A DNA stretch of 64,000 nt from Paenarthrobacter nitroguajacolicus (GTDB lineage Bacteria > Actinomycetota > Actinomycetes > Actinomycetales > Micrococcaceae), in contig NZ_JAQPPK010000012.1 of NCBI RefSeq assembly GCF_029952445.1, forward strand, positions 1-64,000, in the 5' to 3' direction. How positions within the stretch are numbered: the first letter of the stretch is position 1; each line of letters begins with the position of its first letter. Shown in pieces: positions 17,501 through 25,369 of this stretch. The notes beneath the pieces are model-generated. The model ran no database searches and was not told where the DNA came from. It was given only the letters and a program-made list of their open reading frames with translations. The position numbers and the translations under genes were made by a program.

Positions 17501-18541
17501 CTTGCCGAGCTCCAGGAAAAGCTGGCCCCGGCCACACGCCGCGCCATCGCCGAATCACTCGGCGCCACGCCGGCGACGACGACACGTGCCAAGGGGGGCA
17601 ATGGAACCGGGGCTCCGGGCAGCCAAGCGACGCCGACAGCCACCGCCTCCACCTCGGGCGTGGGGTCGGTGGCCGAACGTACCGGAATCACCGCGTGGGA
17701 CTTTGGCACTGTGGAACGCCAGGTCAGCCGGACAGTCAAGGGCCACGCGGTCACTGGCTTTCCCGCACTGGTGGACGAGGGCAAATCCGTGGCACTGCGG
17801 GTGTTCCAGACCCGGGCCGAACAGGAAGTCGCCATGCGAAGCGGCGTCATACGGCTGTTGGCCCTGCGTATTCCATCCCCGGACCGCTACGTGCTGGAAC
17901 ACCTGAGCAACACCGAAAAACTGACCTTCAGCCAGAACCCCCACGGTTCGGTCAGTGCCCTCATCGCTGACTGCGCGCTGGCGGCCATCGACAAACTTGT
18001 TCCCCAGGAATTGCCGTGGGACCAGCAGTCCTTCGATGCCCTTTATGAAGTAGTCAGGGCGGAACTGATAGATACCGTCTTCACGGTGACAGCCGTCGTT
18101 GAACGTATCCTGGCCAGTACGCGGCGCATCCAGAAAGCGCTGAAGTCCAACGCCAGCCTGCCGCTGATCAGTGCGCTCAATGACATCAAGAGCCAGTTGG
18201 AGCAATTGGTCTTCCCGGGTTTTGTGGCACAAACGGGCTACGCCCAGCTCAGCCAGTTGCCAAGGTACCTGCAGGCCATGGAGAAGCGACTGGAAAAGCT
18301 GCCCGGCAACGTGCAGCGGGACAGCCTCAACATGGCAATAGTGCAGGCATTGGAGGACGACTACGACGACGCCGTGTCCGCTTTGCTCCCGGGACGACGG
18401 GCCGGTGCGGAGTTAACCCGGGTGCGCTGGATGATCGAGGAACTGCGGGTCAGTCTCTTCGCGGTGGAACTCGGGACGGCCTATTCAGTTTCCGAGAAAC
18501 GCATCCGCACCGTGCTGAACCAGGCCCTGGCCCCGGCATAG
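14600..18541 (+). CDS. hrpA: ATP-dependent RNA helicase HrpA (DEAH box)
   Basis: A very large (1313-residue) DEAH/RHA helicase. Motif I is GETGSGKTTQ (K40), motif II is DEAH (131-134), motif III is SAT, and the second RecA lobe ends with QRSGRCGRVSEG. HA2 and OB-fold domains follow, then the long DUF3418 C-terminal region characteristic of HrpA. A low-complexity insert (about residues 985-1025, Ala/Thr/Gly-rich) breaks the C-terminal part. HrpA remodels mRNA and, in Escherichia coli, rescues stalled or collided ribosomes, in keeping with the ribosome-rescue genes elsewhere in the window. TAGACT lies 10 bases before the ATG. Confidence 0.95.
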   Translation: MTLHISYPAELPVSERREDLMAAIAANQVTIIAGETGSGKTTQIPKMCLELGLGDKGLIGHTQPRRLAARTVAERIASELDVEIGQEVGFQVRFTGEVSASTKIKLMTDGILLAEIQRDKLLRKYSTIIIDEAHERSLNIDFILGYLKRILPQRPDLKIIITSATIDPQRFARHFGSDDEPAPIIEVSGRTYPVEIRYRPLSQPANADDDTSDDELEEDRDPLDAVCDAVDELAKEAPGDILIFFSGEREIRDAAEAINGRIQGNRRLAGTEVLPLFARLSLQEQHRVFNPGGKRRIILATNVAETSLTVPGIKYVIDTGTARISRYSHRTKVQRLPIERVSQASANQRSGRCGRVSEGIAIRLYSEEDFDSRPQFTDPEILRTNLAAVILQMTAMGVARGPKDVENFPFVEPPETRAINDGVTLLRELGALSAPKSPDARGNGRSGGGLTAVGQKLAQLPVDPRLGRMIVEAGKRGCVREVMILAAALTIQDPRERPTDKQQLASEKHARFRDEISDFTGFLNLWNYIQEKQRELSSTQFRRLCRNEFINYLRVREWQDLFTQLRQLAKPLGIALDNNRVADPVGNYEGIHISLLSGLLSHIGLLDERKREYAGARGSRFAIFPGSALFKKSPTFVMAAELVETSRLWARVAAKFDPLWAEQVAPDLVKRSYSEPHWSSRQGAVMAHEKVTLYGVPIIPNRRINYGRIDPELSRELFIRHALVEGEWKTHHKFFHRNRALLQEIEELETRMRRRDILVDDQTLFEFYDARVGKDVVSERHFDKWWKDARHSDPHLLDFDQSLLMSEEAEALDDSAYPKTWLHKGFELPLSYEFHPVAPGSAPNPSDGVTAEVPVLFLNQLDDAPFRWQIPGQRVELVTALIKSLPKQVRKNFVPAPDVARQATAALEADFDPAVDELEPSLELVLRRLRGHIIPPGSWNWDAVPPHLRVSFKVVDSKGKVLDEGKDLAELQEKLAPATRRAIAESLGATPATTTRAKGGNGTGAPGSQATPTATASTSGVGSVAERTGITAWDFGTVERQVSRTVKGHAVTGFPALVDEGKSVALRVFQTRAEQEVAMRSGVIRLLALRIPSPDRYVLEHLSNTEKLTFSQNPHGSVSALIADCALAAIDKLVPQELPWDQQSFDALYEVVRAELIDTVFTVTAVVERILASTRRIQKALKSNASLPLISALNDIKSQLEQLVFPGFVAQTGYAQLSQLPRYLQAMEKRLEKLPGNVQRDSLNMAIVQALEDDYDDAVSALLPGRRAGAELTRVRWMIEELRVSLFAVELGTAYSVSEKRIRTVLNQALAPA

Positions 18542-18558
18542 CCGGCCAGGATATGGAA

Positions 18559-18591
18559 AACCCGGCGGCGCCTAAACAGCACCGCCGGGTT
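18559..18591. terminator. Bidirectional terminator between hrpA and the HIT gene
   Basis: AACCCGGCGG pairs with CCGCCGGGTT across a 13-base loop, with A-rich and T/A-containing flanks. It sits between two convergent genes and can serve both. Confidence 0.75.
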
Positions 18592-18619
18592 AAGTCAGCA
18601 GGATCTAAAACGTTGCCCA

Positions 18620-19048
18620 TCAGTCTTCAGGGACAGCGTCCCCATGCCCTGCCGTCCGGAGCGCCGCTCGGAGCTTCACGGCCGTCGCATCCATGACCGC
18701 GGGATCCGGGTTGTGGTCGACATTATGGATCTCAAAATCCGCGGTGGAATACGCGGGCCATACATGGACATGCAGGTGGTCAACCTCGAAGCCCTCCATC
18801 AGCACACCAACGCGCTTGGCGTCGAAGAGGCTTTCCTGCACCTTTCCAATGTCTTGGGCAACATTCATGACCTTGCCCAGCAACTCCGTAGTGGCGTGGG
18901 TCCAGGAGTCGACTTCCTCACGCGGGACCACCAGCACGTGGCCTTGGGTAATCGGGGCAATGGTCAGGAACGCCACTACTTCATCGTCCTTCCAGACGAA
19001 GCGGCCGGGGATCTCCCCGTTGATGATCCTGGTGAAGAGTGTGCTCAT
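18620..19048 (-). CDS. HIT family protein (histidine triad nucleotide hydrolase)
   Basis: The 142-residue protein has the HIT signature HLHVHVWPAY (His-phi-His-phi-His-phi-phi), the N-terminal F-x-x-I-I-x-G-E-I-P motif and the ITQGHVLVVPREEV strand. HIT enzymes hydrolyse nucleoside phosphoramidates or dinucleoside polyphosphates through the central histidine. Its ATG overlaps the stop of the alcohol dehydrogenase gene by 4 bases (ATGA), making it the last gene of a coupled three-gene operon. The C-terminus is acidic and variable. Substrate cannot be deduced. Confidence 0.93.
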   Translation of the reverse strand: MSTLFTRIINGEIPGRFVWKDDEVVAFLTIAPITQGHVLVVPREEVDSWTHATTELLGKVMNVAQDIGKVQESLFDAKRVGVLMEGFEVDHLHVHVWPAYSTADFEIHNVDHNPDPAVMDATAVKLRAALRTAGHGDAVPED

Positions 19049-20199
19049 GCGTCTGCCCTTTCGGCTGGTTCCTGGAGCGTTGCGGTGTCCAGCACAAAAC
19101 GGTACTTCACGTCGCCGGCCACCATGCGGTCATAGGCCTCGTTGAGCTGTTCTGCTCCGACAAGTTCGATGTCACTGACAACTCCGTGTTCGGCACAGAA
19201 ATCCAACATTTCCTGCGTTTCCTCGATGCCACCGATCAGTGACCCCGCGTAGGCAAGGCGACGCCGGATGAGAAGGCCCGGACTGACGGGAGGCATGTCG
19301 TCTGCGGGAAGACCCAGCTGGAACAGCGCGCCGTCCAGACGGAGCGTACGGAAGTACGGGTTGAGGTCGTGCGGAGCGGCAACGGTATCGATGATGACAT
19401 CGATGCTGCGGTTGGCTGCCTCCATCGCTTCGGCGTCCTTGGACAGCACCACGTGGTCGGCTCCGAGTTCGCGGGCGGCATCAAACTTGGACGTGGAAGT
19501 AGTGAAGACCGTAACTTCGGCTCCCATGGCCTTGGCAATTTTGACAGCCATGTGGCCCAGTCCGCCCAGGCCAACCACGCCTACGGAATCGCCTTCTTCA
19601 ACGTCGAAGTACCTCAGGGGCGAGTACGTTGTGATCCCGGCGCACAGCAAAGGGGCTGCGGCGGCCGCGTCCAAGGACTCGGGCACACGGAGCACGAAGC
19701 GCTTGTCCACCACCACCGACGTCGAGTATCCGCCTTGGGTGATGGCGTCTGCGTGGCGGGGATCGGCGGCGCCGTAAGTGCCCACGTTGCCACGCTCGCA
19801 GTACTGCTCCAGGCCCTCGAGGCAGCTGTCGCATTCCCGGCACGAATCCACCATGCAACCAACGCCCACCCGGTCACCGACAGAGAAGTCCTCCACAGCG
19901 GGTCCCACCCGTGTCACGTGGCCAACAATCTCGTGGCCGGGGACAAGCGGATACGGAGGAACCCGCCACTCGCCCCGTGTCGCGTGCACGTCCGAGTGGC
20001 ACAGGCCGCAGAATTCGATCGCAATTTCCACGTCGTCCCCACCCGGCTCACGGCGGGCCACAGTCAAAGGCACCAGTCCGCTTTCCGGCGACGTGGCTCC
20101 ATATGCAGCAGCCAGCAGCCCGGCGGAAGGCTCAAAGCCGGAGGTGTCCAAGGAGATGGTTTTTGCGAGGGGTGGGGGCACAGGTCGTCCAGGATTCAT
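19045..20199 (-). CDS. Zinc-dependent NAD(P)-linked alcohol dehydrogenase (MDR family)
   Basis: The 384-residue medium-chain dehydrogenase has the catalytic zinc site (CGLCHSDVH and PGHEIVGHV), the structural zinc cysteines (CRECDSCLEGLEQYC) and a nucleotide fold with GLGGLGHMAVKIAKAMG. The overall motif set resembles the cinnamyl-alcohol-dehydrogenase/YahK-type aldehyde reductases, generally NADPH-dependent. The first 35 residues are less conserved, so the true start may be slightly downstream. The ATG overlaps the sulfurtransferase stop by 4 bases, and its own stop overlaps the HIT start, so all three are translationally coupled. Physiological substrate unknown. Confidence 0.92.
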   Translation of the reverse strand: MNPGRPVPPPLAKTISLDTSGFEPSAGLLAAAYGATSPESGLVPLTVARREPGGDDVEIAIEFCGLCHSDVHATRGEWRVPPYPLVPGHEIVGHVTRVGPAVEDFSVGDRVGVGCMVDSCRECDSCLEGLEQYCERGNVGTYGAADPRHADAITQGGYSTSVVVDKRFVLRVPESLDAAAAAPLLCAGITTYSPLRYFDVEEGDSVGVVGLGGLGHMAVKIAKAMGAEVTVFTTSTSKFDAARELGADHVVLSKDAEAMEAANRSIDVIIDTVAAPHDLNPYFRTLRLDGALFQLGLPADDMPPVSPGLLIRRRLAYAGSLIGGIEETQEMLDFCAEHGVVSDIELVGAEQLNEAYDRMVAGDVKYRFVLDTATLQEPAERADA

Positions 20200-21131
20200 G
20201 CTTCGACGCTACTCCCGTCGACGCGGCTCATGCTACTTGGGGCAACAGCGCTGTCTTCGAAAGGAGCGCCGTCTTCGAAAGGAGCGCCGTCTTCGAAGGG
20301 AGCGTTTCCCACAGCGACGTCATTGGCTGGGTTGTTCGACCATTGCGAGAACGAGCCCGGGAACAGCGCCGCACTGTAGCCGGCGATCTCCAGTGCGGCA
20401 ATTTCGTGCGAGGCGGTCACCCCGGAGCCGCAATAGACCGCAACCTTGGCGGACGTGTCCAGGTCCAATGCCTCGAAACGGCGCCGCAGCTGGCCGACGG
20501 GAAGGAAGGTGCCCGCCGGGGAGATGTTCTCCGTTGTCGGGGCGCTCACTGCACCTGGGATATGCCCGGCCCTGGGATCAATTGGTTCCATCTCGCCCCT
20601 GTATCGTTCCCCGGCCCGGGCATCCAACAACACTCCCCCGCGGCTCCACTGCGCCGCCTCCTGCTCGGTGATGGACGGCATCTGGCCATCCCCCAGAGAA
20701 ACATTGCCGACGCCGGTGGACACCTCGCCTGCCTCGAGCCGGTAACCAGCGGCACGCCAGGCGGCCAGGCCGCCGTCGAGCAGGTAGACCGACTCAACGC
20801 CTGCGTTCCGCAGCATCCACCAGGCCCGTGCGGCGGCCATGCAGCCGCTGTCGTCGTACGCCACGATGGTGTCGCCGTCGTTAATCCCCCACTGGCGGGC
20901 AGCGGCCTGGAAGCGCTCGAGCGAAGGCAGGGGGTGGCGGCCGAGCTCCGGTCGGGCGTGGTCTGCAAGCTTCGTCGGAAGATCCACGTACACCGCCCCG
21001 GGCAGGTGCCCGGCCAAATATTGTTCATGTCCGTCGGTCCGGCCAAGGACCCACCGAACGTCCAGCAGTACTGTCCGCCGGCCAACTTCGAGGCGCTGGT
21101 GCAATTCAGGGACACTGATCAGGGTGGCCAT
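20196..21131 (-). CDS. Tandem-rhodanese sulfurtransferase with C-terminal repeat
   Basis: The 311-residue protein has two rhodanese domains: an inactive N-terminal one (about 5-130) and a catalytic C-terminal one (about 150-270) with the persulfide cysteine C234 in YCGSGVTAS. The loop CGSGVTA favours the 3-mercaptopyruvate sulfurtransferase type over thiosulfate, but this is not decisive. ATG at 21131 is chosen because AAGGAGA precedes it; the frame extends 75 codons further upstream. After the second domain comes a hexapeptide repeat (GAPFED, residues 276-293) encoded by an 18-bp tandem repeat. It lies divergent from a cysteine-desulfhydrase-like gene, which points to cysteine sulfur handling. 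Confidence 0.92.
   Translation of the reverse strand: MATLISVPELHQRLEVGRRTVLLDVRWVLGRTDGHEQYLAGHLPGAVYVDLPTKLADHARPELGRHPLPSLERFQAAARQWGINDGDTIVAYDDSGCMAAARAWWMLRNAGVESVYLLDGGLAAWRAAGYRLEAGEVSTGVGNVSLGDGQMPSITEQEAAQWSRGGVLLDARAGERYRGEMEPIDPRAGHIPGAVSAPTTENISPAGTFLPVGQLRRRFEALDLDTSAKVAVYCGSGVTASHEIAALEIAGYSAALFPGSFSQWSNNPANDVAVGNAPFEDGAPFEDGAPFEDSAVAPSSMSRVDGSSVEA
20253..20306. repeat. 18-bp tandem repeat, three in-frame copies
   Basis: Three consecutive 18-bp units beginning GTCTTCGAAAGGAGCGCC on the plus strand (20253-20270, 20271-20288, 20289-20306). The first two are identical and the third has two or three changes near its end. They encode the GAPFED repeat at the sulfurtransferase C-terminus. 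Confidence 0.9.
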
Positions 21132-21188
21132 GGGTTCTCCTTCATCCGGGGTGCTGGCCCCTTTGCTGCCGGAACCACGTTTCCAGCC

Positions 21189-21194
21189 TAGGCT
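21189..21194 (+). promoter_or_regulatory. -10 element for a leaderless desulfhydrase transcript (TAGGCT)
   Basis: TAGGCT is followed by 6 bases (TATCCG) and the GTG at 21201, with no Shine-Dalgarno sequence between. Same layout as argS, mntR, the MBL hydrolase and the MFS gene. Confidence 0.6.
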
Positions 21195-21200
21195 TATCCG

Positions 21201-22283
21201 GTGAGCAATTCGTGTATTCAGGACAGGACCTGGGCCAATGAGGCCATCCGCACCATCGAGGCCGAAAACAACCGTTCGGCGGACACACATCTCTACGCGG
21301 TCCCCCTCCCCCTGCACTGGGGTGTGGAGCTGTACCTGAAAGACGAGTCCACCCACAGGTCAGGGAGCCTGAAGCACCGATTGGCGAGGTCCCTGTTCCT
21401 CTACGGACTTGTCAACGGTTGGATCACTGAGGGCACCACTATCGTGGAAGCTTCCAGCGGCAGCACGGCCGTCTCGGAGGCCTACTTTGCCCGGTTGATC
21501 GGGTTGCCGTTCATCGCTGTCATGACCAAGACCACCAGCCCGGAGAAGATCGCCCTCATTGAAAACTTTGGCGGCTCATGCTTGCTTGTGGACCATGCAT
21601 CGGAGGTCTACGCCGTTGCCGAAGAAACCGCCCGGACATCCGGCGGGCACTACATGGACCAGTTCACCTATGCAGAGCGGGCAACGGACTGGCGCGGCAA
21701 CAACAACATCGCGGAATCCATCTTCGAACAACTCGCCCTCGAAGAGCACTCGGTGCCCGAATGGATCGTGGTGGGAGCCGGGACCGGAGGCACCAGCGCA
21801 ACCATAGGCCGGTACCTTCGCTACAACCGGTACAACACTCGCCTGGCAGTCGTGGACCCGGAAAACTCAGCCTTCTACCCCGCCTGGCGGGATGGCAACG
21901 CCGCGGCAGCATCCGGGCTGCCCTCCCGCATCGAGGGCATTGGCCGGCCCCGCTCCGAACCGAGTTTCGTTCCGGCAGTGATCGACCACATGATCCAGGT
22001 GCCCGACGCCGCATCCGTTGCCGCCATGCGCCACCTCCGCAAGCTGACAGGACTCCATGCAGGGCCCTCGACGGGCACAAACCTGTGGGGTGTCTGGCAA
22101 CTGGTGGCGCAGATGGTGGCCGAGGGCAAAAAGGGCAGCATTGTTTCGCTCATGTGCGACGGCGGCGACCGTTATGAGGGCAGCTACTACGACGCCGGGT
22201 GGCTGGCGGCACACGGCCTGGATCCGGCCCCCCACGAGGACGTGCTGGACCGGTTCCACGACACCGGAGTGTGGACGGGCTAA
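21201..22283 (+). CDS. cds1: PLP-dependent cysteine desulfhydrase (Cds1-like)
   Basis: The 360-residue fold-type II PLP enzyme belongs to the cysteine-synthase superfamily. The PLP lysine is K58 in SGSLKHRLA, the phosphate-binding loop is [13 protein letters not shown], and the substrate loop is [13 protein letters not shown]. The arrangement YLKDES...[21 protein letters not shown] closely resembles mycobacterial Cds1 (Rv3684), which degrades L-cysteine to H2S, pyruvate and ammonia. Cysteine synthesis cannot be excluded without biochemistry. It is divergent from the sulfurtransferase operon, consistent with a cysteine catabolism unit, and its 3' end overlaps the convergent MBL gene by 4 bases. 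Confidence 0.82.
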   Translation: MSNSCIQDRTWANEAIRTIEAENNRSADTHLYAVPLPLHWGVELYLKDESTHRSGSLKHRLARSLFLYGLVNGWITEGTTIVEASSGSTAVSEAYFARLIGLPFIAVMTKTTSPEKIALIENFGGSCLLVDHASEVYAVAEETARTSGGHYMDQFTYAERATDWRGNNNIAESIFEQLALEEHSVPEWIVVGAGTGGTSATIGRYLRYNRYNTRLAVVDPENSAFYPAWRDGNAAAASGLPSRIEGIGRPRSEPSFVPAVIDHMIQVPDAASVAAMRHLRKLTGLHAGPSTGTNLWGVWQLVAQMVAEGKKGSIVSLMCDGGDRYEGSYYDAGWLAAHGLDPAPHEDVLDRFHDTGVWTG

Positions 22284-22933
22284 ACCTCCACGGAGTCCCT
22301 GGGGGCGAGCTTGGAATAGGTGGTGCCATAGCGGGCGCCGATCCGTGTCACGTGCCCTTCGACGACGCCCCGACCCAGCTCATTGAGCAAGCCGTCGTGC
22401 ACCGGGAAGGCTTTTGGTGCACGCACGGAGATAACGAAGTCCACTACCTCTCCCACCTTCGACCACGGAGCGTTAATGGGGACAAGGAGCGTTTGGACAC
22501 TTATCCCGTCCGGCACCACGAATGAGTCGCCAGGGTGGAACACATTGTCATCCACCAGATACCCGATATTGGCCACCACGGGAATCTGCGGGTGGATCAC
22601 GGCGTGCTGGCCTCCGAACGTCCGGATGCTGAAACCGGCAGCGTCGAACGCCGAGCCCGGTTCAACGGAGTGCACCTGCCCGGCGACGTCGCCGTTTTCC
22701 TTCAAGGCCGCTGCAACTCCAGCCGGTGCATGAATCTGAAGCTTCGGGTCCTGGCGCAGGGCCGCTAGGACGGCCGGCTGGTCGATGTGGTCATTGTGCT
22801 CGTGGGTGACAAGCACGGCATGCGCACCGTTCAACGCTTCTTCCGACTCGGAAAAAGCCCCGGGATCGATCACCAGGACTTTTCCTTCCTTCTCCAAACG
22901 GACGCAGGCGTGGGTGTACTTGATGAGCTTCAT
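22280..22933 (-). CDS. MBL-fold metal-dependent hydrolase (UlaG-like)
   Basis: The 217-residue protein has the metallo-beta-lactamase metal motif THEHNDHID, a DPG motif for early metal coordination, HPGDSF and a C-terminal HD (PVHDGLL). The small single-domain form resembles UlaG-like/Zn-dependent hydrolases of unknown substrate. The ATG is preceded at exactly 6 bases by TAGGCT, so a leaderless transcript is likely. Its 3' end overlaps the convergent cds1 gene by 4 bases, so the two mRNAs share antisense tails. No functional link to either neighbour is evident. Confidence 0.88.
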   Translation of the reverse strand: MKLIKYTHACVRLEKEGKVLVIDPGAFSESEEALNGAHAVLVTHEHNDHIDQPAVLAALRQDPKLQIHAPAGVAAALKENGDVAGQVHSVEPGSAFDAAGFSIRTFGGQHAVIHPQIPVVANIGYLVDDNVFHPGDSFVVPDGISVQTLLVPINAPWSKVGEVVDFVISVRAPKAFPVHDGLLNELGRGVVEGHVTRIGARYGTTYSKLAPRDSVEV

Positions 22934-23028
22934 GGGGACAGCCTATGGGCGCCCGCTGGGAGTTTCCAAGGTTCCCCCTACTGGTAAAATCAAAGTTTGC
23001 CAGCATCCCCACGGAAGTGAGCCTTTCC

Positions 23029-23496
23029 ATGCCACACGGCACCAATTCCGCCACGACCGGCCCCACCACGCCAGCCACCAGCGGCGTCAAGGAGCAGCGG
23101 GTCACCAAGCAGCGCTTGGCAGTCAGCGCCGCCTTGGACGAATTGGACGACTTCGTCAGCACCCAGGAGTTGTACCGCTTGCTGCAGAACAAGGGCATTT
23201 CAGTTTCCCTGGCCACGGCTTACCGCATTCTCCAGTCGCTGGCCGATGACGGCCTCATCGATGTGCTCCGCAACGGCGAGGGCGAAGCTGTTTACCGTCG
23301 CTGTGCTGTCACTGGCCACCACCACCACCTGCTGTGCCGGAACTGTGGCAAGGCAGTAGAAGTGGAGGCACCCGCCGTCGAGACCTGGGCTGCACGCACG
23401 GCCTCTGAACACGGCTTCACCGAAGTGGCGCACACGGTGGAGATCTTTGGCCTGTGTGCTGAATGCACCGCCAAAAAAGCTGCCGGGAAGCTCTAG
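23029..23496 (+). CDS. zur: Fur-family zinc uptake regulator
   Basis: The 155-residue repressor has a winged helix (about 25-85; ISVSLATAYRILQSLADDGLIDVL) and a dimerisation domain with the regulatory histidine cluster (TGHHHHLLC) and the CxxC pairs CRNC and CAEC that bind structural zinc. The N-terminal Thr/Pro-rich tail is short and disordered-looking. ATG at 23029 is used; an in-frame GTG at 23017 is possible. A TAAAAT box (22985-22990) is the likely -10. Its position next to znuABC identifies it as Zur rather than Fur. The stop codon overlaps the convergent znuB 3' end by 4 bases. Confidence 0.92.
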   Translation: MPHGTNSATTGPTTPATSGVKEQRVTKQRLAVSAALDELDDFVSTQELYRLLQNKGISVSLATAYRILQSLADDGLIDVLRNGEGEAVYRRCAVTGHHHHLLCRNCGKAVEVEAPAVETWAARTASEHGFTEVAHTVEIFGLCAECTAKKAAGKL

Positions 23497-24383
23497 AGGG
23501 CCCGGGCCGGCTGGTCCCGTGTCACCCGGCCGTTCAAGCCACGGTTGCTCCGCAGCCGACCGATAACCCGGCACACCACGTAGATCAGGAATGACAGCGT
23601 CGTTACATACGGGCTGATGGGAATTCGGCTGCCCAAGGCAAGAAGGATCCCTCCCACCGTTGCGGTCAGGGCGAAGACCACGCTCAAGACCACTACCAGC
23701 CTGGGCGAGGTTGTCACCCGCAACGCCGCAGCTGCCGGCGTAATCAGCAAGGCGAGCACCAGCAGTGCACCGACAATCTGGATGGACAGGGCCACACTGA
23801 CGCCCAGCAGCACCATGAAGCCGATCGCCAGGCCGCGCACGGGAACACCACGGGCTTCTGCCATTTCGGGGTCCACACTGGCGAAACTCAAGGGACGCCA
23901 GATGGCCACCAAGGCAATCATCACCACTACCGCGGTTCCTGCCAGCGCCTGCAGCTGCACGGTGTCCACGGAGACGATCTGGCCGGTCAACAGGCCGAAT
24001 TTGTTAGCAGCGCGGCCTTCGTAGAGCGCCAGGAACAGGATTCCCAGACCGAGCCCAAAGGGCATGATGACGCCAATGATCGAGTTCTTGTCGCGTGCCC
24101 TGACACCCATGAAGCCCAGCAGCACCGCTGCGGCCACCGACCCGATCAGGGAACCGAAAATGATATCCGCCCCGATCAACAGCGCGAAGGCGGCGCCTGC
24201 GAAGGACAACTCGGAGATGCCGTGGACGGCGAACGCCAGGTCCCGTTTCATCACGAAAGTGCCAACGAGCCCGCCGAGCAGTCCAAGCACCGCGCCGGCC
24301 CACAGCGAGTTCTGGACGAGCACCAGCAGTTCGCCGTAGTTCTCGAAGTTGAAAATGGTCTGCAGAATGTTGGCCAGGTCCAC
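23493..24383 (-). CDS. znuB: Zinc ABC transporter permease
   Basis: The 296-residue ABC-3 family integral membrane protein has about eight hydrophobic segments and the conserved loop FGLLTGQIVSV...; it forms the channel through which zinc delivered by ZnuA enters the cytosol. GTG at 24383 follows the znuC stop directly, with GAGGAG inside the znuC coding end as ribosome site, so the two are coupled. The C-terminal tail (RSNRGLNGRVTRDQP) is polar. It converges on zur with a 4-base overlap. Confidence 0.92.
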   Translation of the reverse strand: MDLANILQTIFNFENYGELLVLVQNSLWAGAVLGLLGGLVGTFVMKRDLAFAVHGISELSFAGAAFALLIGADIIFGSLIGSVAAAVLLGFMGVRARDKNSIIGVIMPFGLGLGILFLALYEGRAANKFGLLTGQIVSVDTVQLQALAGTAVVVMIALVAIWRPLSFASVDPEMAEARGVPVRGLAIGFMVLLGVSVALSIQIVGALLVLALLITPAAAALRVTTSPRLVVVLSVVFALTATVGGILLALGSRIPISPYVTTLSFLIYVVCRVIGRLRSNRGLNGRVTRDQPARAL

Positions 24384-25217
24384 TTAGAGCTCCTCCCCGG
24401 CAGTCGCGTGGGCATCGTCATGGAAGTGCGTGGTGGCGTCGGGAAGACCGACGACGACGATCCTCCCGTTGGTGTGGATGACCTCCACATGGCTGTCGTA
24501 CAGTTCGGACAAGACCTCCGTGGTCATGACTTCCTGCGGAGTTCCCACCCTGAACTGCCCACCGGCCAGATAGAGGACCCGGTCCACGTAGTCGATCACG
24601 GGATTGATTTCGTGCGTGACAAAAACAACGGCGCTGTTTCGTTCATGGCACTGCTCGTTGATCAAGGAGCTGACGCCCTGTTGGTGATGGAGATCCAGGG
24701 ACAGGAGCGGCTCGTCACAGAGCAGGACCTGCGGTTCGGTGGCCAACGCTTGGGCTACCCTGAGCCGCTGCTGCTCACCACCGGAAAGCTGGCCAACCGG
24801 CACTTTTGCGTAGTCCGAGGCCCCCACCAACTCCAGCAGTTCGTCGATCCGCTGGTTGACCTTTCCGCCCGACAAGCGGATCCCCCACCGGTGTCCGTCG
24901 ATGCCCAGGCCAACCAGGTCGCGAGCCCGCATGGGGGTATCCGGCGCAAACGATTTTTGCTGGGGTATGTAACCGATCCTTTTGCTTCCGCGTTCCACGG
25001 GGTGGCCGCCCAGCGAGACAGTCCCCGAGTGCAGCTCCTGCAATCCGAGCAGGACTTTCAGGAAACTGGTTTTGCCGCTGCCGTTCGGCCCCAGGACCGC
25101 AAAGAACTCACCGGGGTTGATGTCGAGGTCGAGGTCCCGCCAGAGTGTCCTCTTGCCGAATTGCAGGCTGGCTCCACGGAGGCTCACTACGGGTGTCAAA
25201 AGTTGTCCTCGATCCAT
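24384..25217 (-). CDS. znuC: Zinc ABC transporter ATP-binding protein
   Basis: An ABC ATPase with Walker A GPNGSGKTS, signature [15 protein letters not shown], Walker B VLLCDEPLLSLD and switch histidine in VTHEIN. It powers zinc import through ZnuB. ATG at 25217 gives 277 residues; a frame start at 25259 would add 14 residues, and neither has a clear ribosome site. The C-terminal tail carries histidines (HTNG..., HFHDDAHA), sometimes seen in zinc systems. It is 110-150 bases downstream of znuA, beyond a stem-loop that may dampen readthrough. Confidence 0.92.
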   Translation of the reverse strand: MDRGQLLTPVVSLRGASLQFGKRTLWRDLDLDINPGEFFAVLGPNGSGKTSFLKVLLGLQELHSGTVSLGGHPVERGSKRIGYIPQQKSFAPDTPMRARDLVGLGIDGHRWGIRLSGGKVNQRIDELLELVGASDYAKVPVGQLSGGEQQRLRVAQALATEPQVLLCDEPLLSLDLHHQQGVSSLINEQCHERNSAVVFVTHEINPVIDYVDRVLYLAGGQFRVGTPQEVMTTEVLSELYDSHVEVIHTNGRIVVVGLPDATTHFHDDAHATAGEEL

Positions 25218-25293
25218 ACGTTGCAGCGAACGCAGTTGTTGGGCCGTCCCTGCGGGCATCCGGACACGGAAGTTCAGGGAGCGGCTGGTGGCA

Positions 25294-25343
25294 GGGAAAA
25301 GGCCCCAGCCATCCTGAACATCTTAGGACGGCGACGGGGCCCT
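25294..25343 (-). terminator. Stem-loop between znuA and znuC, possible partial terminator
   Basis: On the minus strand GGGCCCC...GCCGTCCT pairs with AGGATGGC...GGGGCC (one G-U pair and a small bulge), followed by TTTT. As an internal terminator it would make binding protein ZnuA more abundant than ZnuC and ZnuB. Confidence 0.5.
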
Positions 25344-25369
25344 TCACCGCATTGCGTTGGTGGGAATGC

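Noticed and set aside
20253..20306. Short CRISPR-like array
   Set aside because: The units are directly adjacent 18-mers with no spacers, and they encode an in-frame protein repeat. No cas genes are present.
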